A DNA stretch of 64,000 nt from positions 2,406,149 through 2,470,148 of the forward strand of contig OY761989.1 of the NCBI GenBank assembly GCA_963665165.1. Reading direction: 5' to 3'. The notes under the pieces are model-generated. The model had not been told where the DNA came from and made no database searches. It worked only from the letters and a program-made list of their open reading frames with translations. The number at the start of each line of letters is the position of its first letter. The first letter of the stretch is position 1. Below, piece after piece: positions 1 through 8,652 of this stretch. Origin of the DNA: G963663315 sp963665165 (GTDB taxonomy: Bacteria > Pseudomonadota > Gammaproteobacteria > Arenicellales > Poriferihabitantaceae). Position numbers and translations under genes: made by a program.

Positions 1-943
1 GACCTTCCGCCATGAGCGCCTTTGCAATCATGGCTCCTATTCCGGAGGCCGCGGAACCGGCGCCCATGAAAGTGAATCTCAAATCCCTGAACGGCACACC
101 TGAAATCCGGGTGGAAGCGTAGGCCCCGGCCAGAACGACTGCCGCCGTACCCTGTATATCATCATTAAAACACAGTATGTCGTCACGATATCTGTCAAGC
201 AATGCAAACGCGTTTTGTGAGGCAAAATCCTCAAACTGGATCAGCGCTCCGGGATAAGCGTCCCTGGCAGCGTCGATAAATTCATCCATCAAACTGTAAT
301 AGTCTTCACCCCGGCATCTTTTCTGTCTCGTGCCCAGATAAACGGGATCATTGAGCAACTCCTCGTTATCGGTACCGATATCGAACATGACCGGTAGTGT
401 CTGTTCGGGATGAATCCCGGCACAGGCGCAATACAGGCTCAGTTTCCCGATCGGGATACCCATGCCGTTGGCTCCCAGATCCCCCAGGCCGAGGATCCTT
501 TCCCCGTCCGTGACCACAATGATCCGTATATCCCGGTGCGGCCAGTTATCCAGAATTTCCCGTATTCTCCCCCGATCCCGTACGGTAATGTAAAAACCTT
601 TCGTCTTTCTGAAAATATTCGCGAACTCCTTGCATGCCTGACCGACCGTCGGGGTATAGATAAGCGGCATGATCTCCTTGATATGTTCGATCACCATCCT
701 GTAAAACAACCGTTCGTTGCGATCCTGCAGGGCAGACAGAAAAATATATTTCTCCAGGGCGCTATCCTTGCGGCGTAAATTTGCCAGCGCCTGGTCAACC
801 TGGGAGTCCATAGAACCAATCGCGGCGGGCAGCAGGCCCCGCAATTTCAGCCGGTCCCGTTCTTCTTCAGTAAATGCCGTCGATTTGTTGTGGGCGGGAC
901 TCAGCAGCAAATCCACGCCGGTCAAACCCGGATTGGGTTTCAT
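1..943 (-). CDS. NAD-type malic enzyme, C-terminus beyond the left edge
   Basis: Oxidative decarboxylation of malate to pyruvate with reduction of NAD(P), in the cytoplasm. The translation starts MKPNPGLTGVDLLLSPAHNK and carries malic-enzyme signatures: LIYTPTVG, VVTDGERILGLGDLGANGMG, and near the left edge CFNDDIQGTAAVVLAGA followed by the start of the Rossmann fold (FMGAGSAASGIG). About 314 residues are visible out of the roughly 550 usual for this large bacterial class (maeA/sfcA-like), so the C-terminal part of the NAD domain lies outside. The start is the ATG at 943. It is transcribed divergently from rnfB. NAD or NADP preference cannot be decided from this fragment. Confidence 0.93.
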   Translation of the reverse strand, partial: MKPNPGLTGVDLLLSPAHNKSTAFTEEERDRLKLRGLLPAAIGSMDSQVDQALANLRRKDSALEKYIFLSALQDRNERLFYRMVIEHIKEIMPLIYTPTVGQACKEFANIFRKTKGFYITVRDRGRIREILDNWPHRDIRIIVVTDGERILGLGDLGANGMGIPIGKLSLYCACAGIHPEQTLPVMFDIGTDNEELLNDPVYLGTRQKRCRGEDYYSLMDEFIDAARDAYPGALIQFEDFASQNAFALLDRYRDDILCFNDDIQGTAAVVLAGAYASTRISGVPFRDLRFTFMGAGSAASGIGAMIAKALMAEG

Positions 944-981
944 TCAATACCGTACTTCAGGAATGTGTTTGATTGACCGGC

Positions 982-987
982 ATTATA
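982..987 (-). promoter_or_regulatory. -10 box upstream of malic enzyme
   Basis: A perfect TATAAT on the reverse strand, 38 bases before the malic enzyme ATG. No good -35 hexamer lies at the right distance, so an activator may be needed, or the box is chance. Confidence 0.4.
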
Positions 988-1009
988 TACTTGATATTGA
1001 CTGCCTGCA

Positions 1010-1037
1010 TTTACTTCAGCCACTATAACCATACAAT
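1010..1037 (+). promoter_or_regulatory. Candidate promoter for rnfB-nth
   Basis: TTTACT (1010-1015), a 16-base spacer and TACAAT (1032-1037), 51 bases before the rnfB ATG. The spacing and a near-consensus -10 support a sigma-70 promoter. Confidence 0.45.
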
Positions 1038-1088
1038 ATACCCTGCCGCGACCTACCGGATTCTAATGGATACCCGCCACAACCTGTC

Positions 1089-1757
1089 ATGACTTCCACG
1101 TCGAACCTGCCACTGGTTGACCGGATTGACCGGTGTCTGCCGCAAACACAATGCACATTGTGCAGCTATCCCCGCTGCAGGGAGTACGCCAGGGCCATAG
1201 AGCGCAACGAAGCGGAAATCAATCAATGCCCCCCCGGAGGGGAAATCACGATTGCCGCTCTCGCGAAATTGCTGGACAAACCGGTTGTCGAACTGAACCC
1301 CGATTACGGGGAACACGAACCGAAGAGGATTGCATGGATCCGGGAAGCTGAATGTATCGGCTGCAAATTATGCATCCAGGCCTGTCCGGTGGATTGTATC
1401 GTCGGCGCAGGGAAACGGATGCACACCGTGATCGCCGATGAATGCACAGGTTGCAAACTGTGTGTTCCGGTCTGCCCGACCGACTGCATTGATCTGGTTC
1501 GACCCGTGACCACGGAAAATGGCAATATGGATGACACGCCCAGCCCCTGGCCCGGCTTTTCTGCCCGGCAGGTTGATCAGGCCAGATTCCGGACCGGTCA
1601 GAAACTGGTCAGGATTGAAAAATTCAATAACGCCCGCAAGCGCCGGAAACAGGTTCTGGCGCGCGAGCGGATACAGCGGGAAATTTCAGCCGCCGTGAAA
1701 AGAAAATCCATGCAACACCGGTCATCCTCCACTCCACTATGGACCCGCAGCAAATAA
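1089..1757 (+). CDS. rnfB: RnfB-like electron-transfer ferredoxin subunit
   Basis: Iron-sulfur protein of the Rnf/Rsx type, which moves electrons between ferredoxin and NADH at the membrane. Residues 16-47 hold a four-cysteine Fe-S domain (C22-x2-C25-x4-C30-x16-C47). Residues 89-99 and 119-129 each hold a CxxCxxC-x3-C ferredoxin motif for a [4Fe-4S] cluster. The N-terminal membrane anchor of classical RnfB is absent: the protein begins almost directly with the first cluster domain. A basic tail of about 70 residues follows the ferredoxin part. The last 19 bases overlap nth. No rnfA, C, D, G or E lies in the window, so it may be an orphan ferredoxin serving another partner. Confidence 0.85.
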   Translation: MTSTSNLPLVDRIDRCLPQTQCTLCSYPRCREYARAIERNEAEINQCPPGGEITIAALAKLLDKPVVELNPDYGEHEPKRIAWIREAECIGCKLCIQACPVDCIVGAGKRMHTVIADECTGCKLCVPVCPTDCIDLVRPVTTENGNMDDTPSPWPGFSARQVDQARFRTGQKLVRIEKFNNARKRRKQVLARERIQREISAAVKRKSMQHRSSSTPLWTRSK

Positions 1758-2377
1758 CCACAGCCTTCACCCGGCTGAAAAAACAAAACCCCGAGCCAAC
1801 CACGGAATTGGACTGGCGGAGCGAGTTCGAGTTACTGATCTCGGTCATACTGTCCGCCCAGGCTACCGACGTTTCGGTCAATCTGGCTACCGGCAAGCTC
1901 TACAGGGTGGCCAATACCCCCGCCGCCATTCATGAGCTCGGCGTAGCGGGATTGAAGGAATATATCCGGACTATCGGATTGTTCAATGTCAAGGCACAAA
2001 ATATCATCAAGACCTGCAAGCAACTGATTGACCGGCATGACGGCCAGGTGCCCCGTACCCGGGAAGAACTCGAAGCGCTGCCGGGAGTAGGCAGAAAAAC
2101 CGCCAGTGTAATACTGAATACGGCTTTCGGACAGCCCGCCATTGCCGTGGATACCCACATATTCAGAGTGTCCAACCGTACCGGCATTGCGCCAGGCAAG
2201 AATACACGGGCAGTGGAAAAGGCATTGCTTGAAAGAGTGCCCGAACCATTCATACTGAACGCCCATCACTGGTTGATTCTGCATGGCCGCTATACCTGCA
2301 TTGCACGAAAGCCGAAATGCGGCGAGTGCCTGATTCGTGATTTGTGCGATTCCGCTTATGAATTCCAGGGAACTTAA
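1739..2377 (+). CDS. nth: Endonuclease III (DNA glycosylase/AP lyase)
   Basis: Base-excision repair enzyme that removes oxidised pyrimidines and cuts at the abasic site. The 212 residues match the usual length. The helix-hairpin-helix LPGVGRKTA carries the catalytic Lys, VDTHIFRVSNR the catalytic Asp, and the C-terminus has the [4Fe-4S] motif C-x6-C-x2-C-x5-C (YTCIARKPKCGECLIRDLC). The start overlaps the end of rnfB, so the two are probably translated from one mRNA. The rnf-nth linkage is widespread in gammaproteobacteria. Confidence 0.97.
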   Translation: MDPQQITTAFTRLKKQNPEPTTELDWRSEFELLISVILSAQATDVSVNLATGKLYRVANTPAAIHELGVAGLKEYIRTIGLFNVKAQNIIKTCKQLIDRHDGQVPRTREELEALPGVGRKTASVILNTAFGQPAIAVDTHIFRVSNRTGIAPGKNTRAVEKALLERVPEPFILNAHHWLILHGRYTCIARKPKCGECLIRDLCDSAYEFQGT

Positions 2378-2476
2378 AGACAAAACAACCCCACTAATAT
2401 CAGGTAAACTGCCATTGCTATTGAAACTCGCGTCTGGCAGCATTTCCGACAAGAACATCCGGCCTCGAATAATCCC

Positions 2477-3445
2477 ATGGATATGGCAGTACGACATAAT
2501 TTTAACGATACCCTGAAAGCCAATGGCTGCTTTCCCCTGAAACGTGCGGCCCTGTCCGAATTACAATTGAATATCGGCTACCTGTGCAATCAGGCGTGTG
2601 AGCATTGCCATGTTCAAGCGGGGCCGAAACGCACCGAAATGATGACCCGGGAAACCATGGCAAAAGTGCTGGACTGGGTAAAACGCAATCCCGTTCGTTC
2701 TGCCGATATTACCGGCGGGGCGCCGGAAATGATCCCCGGCTTCAGGAAACTGTGTGATGGACTGATCGAAAACGGGGTCCGGGTCACATCGCGGTGCAAT
2801 ATCACCGTGCAGTTTGAAGCCGGCCAGGAAGACCTGGCGGCATGGTACGCTGAACGCAAAATCCGCCTGGTCTGCTCCCTTCCCTGCTATACCCCGGAGA
2901 ATGTCGATCAACAAAGAGGCAAAGGGGTTTTTGGCAAAAGTATTGCCGGCTTGCAGAAGTTCAACCGGTTCGGTTATGGCCGGGACCGGAACCTCGTGAT
3001 TGATCTGGTCTACAACCCGGTTGGGCCAAAGTTGCCTCCTGACCAGGCTGGCTTGCAATCGGATTATAAAACCCGTCTGAAACAGGACTTCGATATTGAT
3101 TTCAATAATCTGCTGACGATTACCAATCTGCCGATCAACCGGTTCAGGCACTTTCTGGAAAGAACCGGGCAACTCGAAAGCTACGAGCAACTTCTGACAG
3201 ATAATTTCAACCCGGCCACGGTATCCTCGCTGATGTGCCGCAATCTGATCAGTGTGGACTGGCAGGGCTATGTTTATGATTGCGATTTCAACCAGATGCT
3301 CAGTCTGCCGCTGCAAGCGACCGGCAGAAAATTGCTATGGGATGTCAATATGCGTCAATTGGGTAATCAATTGATTACCGTTGGCAGCCATTGCTATGGC
3401 TGTACCGCCGGGGCCGGAAGCAGTTGCGGCGGAGCGCTCACCTGA
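2477..3445 (+). CDS. arsS: Radical SAM protein ArsS (arsenosugar biosynthesis type)
   Basis: Family members are radical-SAM enzymes proposed to attach an adenosyl-derived sugar to dimethylarsenite. The radical-SAM cysteines are CNQACEHC near residue 36 (C-x3-C-x2-C). The C-terminal DUF3641 part ends in a cysteine-rich stretch (SHCYGCTAGAGSSCGG), and C250-region cysteines (SLMCRN, YDCDFNQ) are also typical. The length of 322 residues fits. It stands alone: no arsM methyltransferase or arsR repressor is visible. It is 99 bases after nth and converges on yqaA with a 15-base gap. The family call is firm; the arsenic role in this organism is inferred. Confidence 0.85.
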   Translation: MDMAVRHNFNDTLKANGCFPLKRAALSELQLNIGYLCNQACEHCHVQAGPKRTEMMTRETMAKVLDWVKRNPVRSADITGGAPEMIPGFRKLCDGLIENGVRVTSRCNITVQFEAGQEDLAAWYAERKIRLVCSLPCYTPENVDQQRGKGVFGKSIAGLQKFNRFGYGRDRNLVIDLVYNPVGPKLPPDQAGLQSDYKTRLKQDFDIDFNNLLTITNLPINRFRHFLERTGQLESYEQLLTDNFNPATVSSLMCRNLISVDWQGYVYDCDFNQMLSLPLQATGRKLLWDVNMRQLGNQLITVGSHCYGCTAGAGSSCGGALT

Positions 3446-3460
3446 ACAGTTCCGACACAC

Positions 3461-3901
3461 TCATGAGCGTGAAAATATCCAGAGCAGCGCCGCGTAGCGG
3501 GCCAGTTTGCCGAGAAGAATCATGGTTGTGCAGGGCCAGAAGGGGAGCCGCAAATAACCCGCCGCCAGACATAATGGATCTCCGACAACCGGCATCCAGC
3601 TGAAAAACAAAACCGGGACTCCCCATTTCCGGACCCGGTCCAGGGATGTGTCGCTGAGCTTGAAGACCGACCCGATCCTTTCATGCCATCCGGTATGCGC
3701 CAGGCCGCGGTACAGAAGCGTCCCGACCCACCAGGTGATGATGCCGCCAAGGGTATTGCCAACAGTCGCGACCAGCAACAGGGAGACCACACCGTATTGG
3801 CCTGACTGGTACAGGGAATAGAGCAATACCTCTACGCCTCCCGGAACAAGAGTCGATGCCAGCAGCGAACCGACGAATAACCAGACCAGTCCGGAAGACA
3901 T
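3461..3901 (-). CDS. yqaA: YqaA-type small DedA/SNARE-associated membrane protein
   Basis: Inner-membrane protein of 146 residues in the VTT/SNARE-associated family. It opens with hydrophobic WLFVGSLLASTLVPGGVEVLL, which has the family's re-entrant helix and proline, and continues with GNTLGGIITWWVGTL. Relatives belong to the DedA superfamily linked to membrane homeostasis and lipid flipping; the exact role of YqaA is unknown. The ATG shares its last base with the end of waaA, so it is the last gene of the purE-tsaC-hemF-waaA-yqaA run. Confidence 0.85.
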   Translation of the reverse strand: MSSGLVWLFVGSLLASTLVPGGVEVLLYSLYQSGQYGVVSLLLVATVGNTLGGIITWWVGTLLYRGLAHTGWHERIGSVFKLSDTSLDRVRKWGVPVLFFSWMPVVGDPLCLAAGYLRLPFWPCTTMILLGKLARYAALLWIFSRS

Positions 3902-5196
3902 CAGGCCGCTGTTTTGACAGTGTTTATCGAACGATCAACAATTTTCAGAATTCTGGATAACGCACCCTTGTTTTCATCAACAAACCCCTTGCCATGAGAA
4001 CCATATCGATCCCTCAGTACTGGATCATTCACAAACCGGACGATCACTTCGGTCAGTTCCCGTGTATTCATAACCTGGACTCCCGCTCCTTTTTCAAGCA
4101 CCATGTCGGAAATTTCCTGGAAGTTGAACATGTGGGGACCAAAAATCACAGCCACACTCGCCGCACAGGCTTCAAGCAGGTTATGACCTCCGGCGGGAAC
4201 CAGGCTGCCGCCAATGTACGCGATATCACCCGCCGCGATCAGCAGGGTGAGTTCTCCCATGGTATCCCCGACATAAATATCGACATCACTATCGATAACC
4301 CCGCTTGATCGAGTCCTCAAGACGGTTTTGTATTTCGACCGCAAGCAGAGCCTGTGCACCTTCCGAAAACGTTCAGGGTGTCTTGGCACCAATACCAGCA
4401 ACAAATCGGGGATCATGCGCTTGGCCTCGGAAAAAGCCCTGAGCACATGCGCCTCCTCCCCCTCACGGGTACTCCCCGCGACCAGTACCGGACGGTCGAA
4501 ACCGAGGTTCCGACGCACCGATCGGGCGGCTTCCAGAGTGCTGGCCGGAATGTCCAGTTCAAACTTCATGCTCCCGGTTACCTCGACACAATCCTGGTTG
4601 GCGCCGAGGTGGACCAGTCTTTCTGAATCGGCCCGGGTTTGAACCGCGAAATAATCAACCTTCCCCAGTATCGGGGAAACCAGCTTTTTGAACCTCAGGT
4701 ATCCCTGGTAGGATTTCTTCGAGAGTCTTGTGTTGGCATAAATCACCGGGATATTCCTGCATCGGCATTCAACGATATAGTTCGGCCAGATTTCCGTCTC
4801 CATGATGATCGCCATACACGGATTCATCCGATTCAGAAATCGTTTTACCGCGCCCGGATAATCATAGGGAAGGTAGCAGTGGTCAACCGTATGATTGAAA
4901 TTCTGAACCACCCTGTCAGACCCGGTTGGCGTCATGGTCGTGATGGTAAACCGCCGGTCAGGGTAATTCGTTTGTAATGCATGGACCAGTGGAATCGCCG
5001 CGTTCACCTCGCCTACGGAAACCGCGTGTATCCATATCCGGTTGCCGTAACCGGATGAACCGCCGGTGTGCAATCCAAACCCGAACCGCTGTGGCAGTCG
5101 ATTGATGTACCGGCGACTTCTGGAAACCCGGATGATCAAACGGATCAAGACCACGGGAAACGCGATATACAGGGCAATCCGGTAAAGTGTCAGCAC
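3901..5196 (-). CDS. waaA: 3-deoxy-D-manno-octulosonic acid (Kdo) transferase
   Basis: Transfers Kdo from CMP-Kdo to lipid IVA at the cytoplasmic face of the inner membrane, the first step of LPS core assembly. It has 431 residues, the usual length. An N-terminal hydrophobic segment (RIALYIAFPVVLIRLIIRV) precedes a GT-B fold with WIHAVSVGEVNA, TTMTPTGSDR, METEIWPN (conserved acidic residue) and the C-terminal donor site YIGGSLVPAGGHNLLE. The start is a GTG at 5196, seven bases after hemF. Its presence shows that the organism makes Kdo-containing LPS. Confidence 0.97.
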   Translation of the reverse strand: MLTLYRIALYIAFPVVLIRLIIRVSRSRRYINRLPQRFGFGLHTGGSSGYGNRIWIHAVSVGEVNAAIPLVHALQTNYPDRRFTITTMTPTGSDRVVQNFNHTVDHCYLPYDYPGAVKRFLNRMNPCMAIIMETEIWPNYIVECRCRNIPVIYANTRLSKKSYQGYLRFKKLVSPILGKVDYFAVQTRADSERLVHLGANQDCVEVTGSMKFELDIPASTLEAARSVRRNLGFDRPVLVAGSTREGEEAHVLRAFSEAKRMIPDLLLVLVPRHPERFRKVHRLCLRSKYKTVLRTRSSGVIDSDVDIYVGDTMGELTLLIAAGDIAYIGGSLVPAGGHNLLEACAASVAVIFGPHMFNFQEISDMVLEKGAGVQVMNTRELTEVIVRFVNDPVLRDRYGSHGKGFVDENKGALSRILKIVDRSINTVKTAA

Positions 5197-5203
5197 GGGA
5201 TTC

Positions 5204-6103
5204 TTATGAATTGATCCAGTCCCTGGGAATCAGGAAATAATCGGTCAGTCTCGCCTCTTCACTATCTGGCTCGGGCTTGAAGTCATATTTCCACTCCACC
5301 CTGGGCGGCAAGGACATCAGTATGGATTCTGTTCGACCTCTGGATTGCAAGCCGAACAATGTGCCACGGTCATAGACAAGATTGAACTCCACGTAGCGGC
5401 CTCTTCGATATTTCTGGAACTCCCGCTGTTTGCAAGTGAAGGGGCAATCCTTGCGTTTCTCGACAATAGGCAGGTAGGCATCCACGAAACTGTTGCCGAT
5501 GCTTTGCATGAAATCAAAGGATTTGTCAAAGCCGAGTTCATTGAAGTCATCAAAAAACAACCCTCCGATACCTCTTGGCTCATTGCGATGCCTGATTACA
5601 AAATACTCATCGCAACGCTGCTTGAAGGACGGGTAGAATTGATCGCCAAAACTGTGACAGGCGTTGCGGGCTGTTTTGTGCCAGTGCACACAATCCTCGG
5701 TAAAACCGTAACAGGGCGTCAGGTCATAACCCCCGCCAAACCACCAGACCGGTGAATCCGACTCCGGGTCCGCGATAAAAAACCGCACATTCATGTGGCC
5801 CGCGGGGACGTACGGGTTTCCCGGATGCATGACGACGGATACGCCGGCTGCCTCGAACGGCTTGCCGGCAATCCCTTTTCTTGACAATGTCGATGCCGCG
5901 GGAAGCTGCTTCCCCGACACATGAGAAAAATTGACCCCGCCTTTTTCGAATACATCCCCCTCTTCAATGATCCGGGTAATTCCGCCTCCACCGTCTTCGT
6001 GCCGCCACCTGTCCTCGCGAAATGAACGATCCGGTTCCAGCTCCCCGATTGCGGAACAGAGATTGTTTTGCAGGTCTTCAAGATAAACCGCAACATCACC
6101 CAT
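5204..6103 (-). CDS. hemF: Oxygen-dependent coproporphyrinogen III oxidase
   Basis: Cytoplasmic haem-pathway enzyme that converts coproporphyrinogen III to protoporphyrinogen IX with O2. Family blocks include GGGITRIIEEGDVFEKGGVN, WWFGGGYDLTPCYG, EPRGIGGLFFDD, YVEFNLVYDRGTLFGLQSRGR and LMSLPPRVEW. The ATG at 6103 gives 299 residues, the same length as the E. coli enzyme, and aligns with its N-terminus. An in-frame GTG at 6145 would add 14 residues. It lies downstream of tsaC and upstream of waaA. It implies aerobic growth. Confidence 0.96.
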   Translation of the reverse strand: MGDVAVYLEDLQNNLCSAIGELEPDRSFREDRWRHEDGGGGITRIIEEGDVFEKGGVNFSHVSGKQLPAASTLSRKGIAGKPFEAAGVSVVMHPGNPYVPAGHMNVRFFIADPESDSPVWWFGGGYDLTPCYGFTEDCVHWHKTARNACHSFGDQFYPSFKQRCDEYFVIRHRNEPRGIGGLFFDDFNELGFDKSFDFMQSIGNSFVDAYLPIVEKRKDCPFTCKQREFQKYRRGRYVEFNLVYDRGTLFGLQSRGRTESILMSLPPRVEWKYDFKPEPDSEEARLTDYFLIPRDWINS

Positions 6104-6157
6104 ATCCGGGAATCCGGCTTTCTGGTTGACAAGGCCACTGTTCACGAGTCGATGCCG

Positions 6158-6712
6158 TCAGGCCCTGATTATGGCGCCGCTGACCGCGTCCCGGATGACG
6201 GATGGCCGGGTGTCCGTACCGATTGACCCTTCCATGATACAATCCACTTCATCGCCGAACTCCAGATGGACCGCCTCGGCGGTTCTCAAGGCTTTCCGGC
6301 GAGCGCGATTGGCGCTGGTGGAAACAATCGCCATCCCCGCATTCCTGCAGAGCGCGCGAACCCCGTGATGTCGGGAGACCCTGATAGCAATTGACGCATG
6401 ATTTCCCACGACCCAGCCTGAAACATTTTTTCTCGCAGGCAACAGCCAGGTGGAAGCGCCGGGCCAACTGGCCAAAACTTCCTGATGAGTCGCGGCCGGG
6501 AAAAATCTGACATATCTCATAATCCTGGAAATATGGTCTGAAACCAGGATCAGCCCCTGTTCTTTTTTCCTGCGCTTGATATGGAGAATTCGACGGACTG
6601 CCCGGGAATCGTCCGGATCGCACCCGAGCCCATAACAGGATTCCGTTGGATAGGCGACGACGCCTCCCTGCCTGATTATGGATGCCGCATCGCGTATTGA
6701 CGCCAGATTCAA
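6158..6712 (-). CDS. tsaC: Threonylcarbamoyl-AMP synthase (YrdC domain)
   Basis: Makes threonylcarbamoyl-AMP from threonine, bicarbonate and ATP for the t6A37 modification of ANN-decoding tRNAs. The YrdC/Sua5 fold shows GGVVAYPTESCYGLGCDPDD (ATP/threonine site), KRRKKEQGLILV and a C-terminal VSTSANRARRKALRTAEAV. At 184 residues it is the short TsaC form without the Sua5 domain. Translation seems to begin at a TTG (6712); no in-frame ATG lies before the conserved region. The tsaC-hemF pairing is common in gammaproteobacteria. The window also holds a second family member (yciO). Confidence 0.93.
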   Translation of the reverse strand: MNLASIRDAASIIRQGGVVAYPTESCYGLGCDPDDSRAVRRILHIKRRKKEQGLILVSDHISRIMRYVRFFPAATHQEVLASWPGASTWLLPARKNVSGWVVGNHASIAIRVSRHHGVRALCRNAGMAIVSTSANRARRKALRTAEAVHLEFGDEVDCIMEGSIGTDTRPSVIRDAVSGAIIRA

Positions 6713-6742
6713 TTTATTTCCGGTACTTTCGAAAATCCGATG

Positions 6743-7249
6743 TCATTCACCCAATGATTCCTGAAGATTCCGGTTTTTCTCCATGATGCCCTGTGCGTTC
6801 CGCTCCCGTTCATTCCTGACCCTGGTTTCGACATCGGCATCTGAAACCCCCAGGATCTGGGCAGCGAGATAGCCGGCATTTTTTGCCCCCGCCTTGCCGA
6901 TCGCGACACTGGCGACGGGAATACCGCCCGGCATCTGTACGGTGGAAAGCAACGCATCCTGGCCATTAAGCGGCCCTCCGTCCATTGGCACCCCGATCAC
7001 CGGTTTGACAGTCAGGCTCGCGACCACACCAGCGAGGTGCGCGGCGAGGCCCGCTGCCGCAATAAACACCGCACAGCCACGGGACTCGGCTTCCCTTACA
7101 TACGTGTGGGTGGCGGCGGGAGTGCGATGCGCTGAAGTAATCCTGACCTCCCAGGACACGCCCAGACTATCCAGCACGTCAAGAGTGGCGCGCATCACCG
7201 GCAGATCCGAATCCGACCCCATTAAAACTGCAACAAACGGTTTATTCAT
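6743..7249 (-). CDS. purE: N5-carboxyaminoimidazole ribonucleotide mutase
   Basis: Purine pathway enzyme that moves the carboxyl group of N5-CAIR to C4. Class I PurE signatures are VLMGSDSDLPVM, EVRITSAHRTP (the substrate-binding His), FIAAAGLAAHLAGVVA and the VIGVPMD loop. The length of 168 residues fits. PurK, its usual partner, is not in the window. The 104-base gap upstream of its ATG contains a TAAAAT at 7320-7325 (reverse strand) that could be a -10 box. The following gene, tsaC, starts 30 bases downstream. Confidence 0.96.
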   Translation of the reverse strand: MNKPFVAVLMGSDSDLPVMRATLDVLDSLGVSWEVRITSAHRTPAATHTYVREAESRGCAVFIAAAGLAAHLAGVVASLTVKPVIGVPMDGGPLNGQDALLSTVQMPGGIPVASVAIGKAGAKNAGYLAAQILGVSDADVETRVRNERERNAQGIMEKNRNLQESLGE

Positions 7250-7353
7250 CTGTATTATGGAAATTAAGTTTACATATCGTTAGCTGGCCCGAACGGGGTA
7301 TCAGCCCTCGTAGCCGGGTATTTTAACCGTTGTCTGGCGCTTTTTGGAAAGAA

Positions 7354-8643
7354 TCAGGGATTCAGGGCTGAATCAAGCGCGCGGTGACCGATGTCGCTGC
7401 GAAACCAGCTTCCTGGCCAATGGACCCTGTCCGCCGCCTGGTAAACCTGGCTCCGGCACTCCTGCATGGTTTCGCCAAGTGCCGTCACGCACAAGACCCT
7501 GCCGCCATTGGTTAATACCCGGTTATCCTCAAACCGGGTTCCCGCATGAAAAATTTTGAGGTCATCCGAATCCAGCCCGTCCAGGCCCCTGACCACCTCG
7601 CCTTTTCGATACTCGCCGGGATAACCCCTGGCCGCCATCACCACCCCCAAGGCCGGTCGAGGATCCCACACCGCTATTTCCCGATCCAGTTTCCGATCAA
7701 GCGCCGCAAGACAATGCGCGACGATATCGGATTGCATTCGCATCAACACGGGTTGGGTTTCAGGGTCTCCAAACCGGCAATTGAACTCCAGAACCCTTGG
7801 AATCGAATCATTCCCGATCATCAAACCAGCATACAGAAATCCGGTATACGGCATGCCTTCGGCTCTCAAACCATCTATAGTGGGCCGGATAATGCGGTCC
7901 ATCACGCGAGCATGGATTTCGTCGGTCCATCCGGGTGCGGGGGAACAGGCCCCCATTCCTCCGGTATTCGGGCCGGCATCGCCGTTACCGGCTTTCTTGT
8001 AATCCTGGCTCGTGGCCATCGGCAGGATGTTTATCCCATCCGCCATACAGATGAAACTGGCTTCCTCTCCGTGCAGGAATTGTTCGATCACAACCCGGTG
8101 TCCGGCCTCGCCGAACCGATTTCCGGTCAGCATATCCTTGACCGCCTGTTCGGCCTGTTGCCGGTTTTCGGCAATGACCACCCCCTTGCCCGCGGCCAGG
8201 CCATCCGCCTTGACCACCAGTGGACAACGGGTTGTTCGCAGATAGTCCAGCGCCGGACCCACCTCGACAAAACTCTCGAAAGCCGCAGTGGGAATCGAAT
8301 GGCGGGCAAGAAACCGCTTGGAAAAGGTTTTCGATCCTTCCAGTCGGGACGCGGACTCACCGGGGCCGAAACATTTCAAGCCGGCCGCCTTGAACGCGTC
8401 GGCAATACCCAGCACCAGGGGGGCTTCCGGTCCGATGATCGTCAGTCCGATTTCATTATCCATGGCAAATCGGATCAACCCGTCAATATCCGTGGCAGCC
8501 AGATCCACATTGTGGACGCAGCCTTCCATAGCCGTTCCCGCATTTCCGGGCGCCACGTATACTTCGGCCACCCAAGGCGACCGGGCCGCTTTCCATGCCA
8601 GCGCATGCTCCCTTCCTCCTCCACCGACTATCAGTACTTTCAT
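7354..8643 (-). CDS. purD: Phosphoribosylamine-glycine ligase
   Basis: ATP-grasp enzyme for the second step of purine synthesis, making GAR. It begins MKVLIVGGGGREHALAWKAA, the classic PurD N-terminus, and has VKADGLAAGKGV (ATP-grasp P-loop), EFNCRFGDPETQ (metal ligands) and VMAARGYPGEY. It has 429 residues, the standard length. It starts nine bases after the DUF2628 membrane-protein gene, which in turn follows purH, so purH, the membrane protein and purD are probably co-transcribed. Confidence 0.97.
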   Translation of the reverse strand: MKVLIVGGGGREHALAWKAARSPWVAEVYVAPGNAGTAMEGCVHNVDLAATDIDGLIRFAMDNEIGLTIIGPEAPLVLGIADAFKAAGLKCFGPGESASRLEGSKTFSKRFLARHSIPTAAFESFVEVGPALDYLRTTRCPLVVKADGLAAGKGVVIAENRQQAEQAVKDMLTGNRFGEAGHRVVIEQFLHGEEASFICMADGINILPMATSQDYKKAGNGDAGPNTGGMGACSPAPGWTDEIHARVMDRIIRPTIDGLRAEGMPYTGFLYAGLMIGNDSIPRVLEFNCRFGDPETQPVLMRMQSDIVAHCLAALDRKLDREIAVWDPRPALGVVMAARGYPGEYRKGEVVRGLDGLDSDDLKIFHAGTRFEDNRVLTNGGRVLCVTALGETMQECRSQVYQAADRVHWPGSWFRSDIGHRALDSALNP

Positions 8644-8652
8644 GCTGTTTTA

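Noticed and set aside
410..1028. Two overlapping forward open frames at the left end
   Set aside because: They are antisense to malic enzyme, which runs from 943 off the left edge and shows its conserved motifs.
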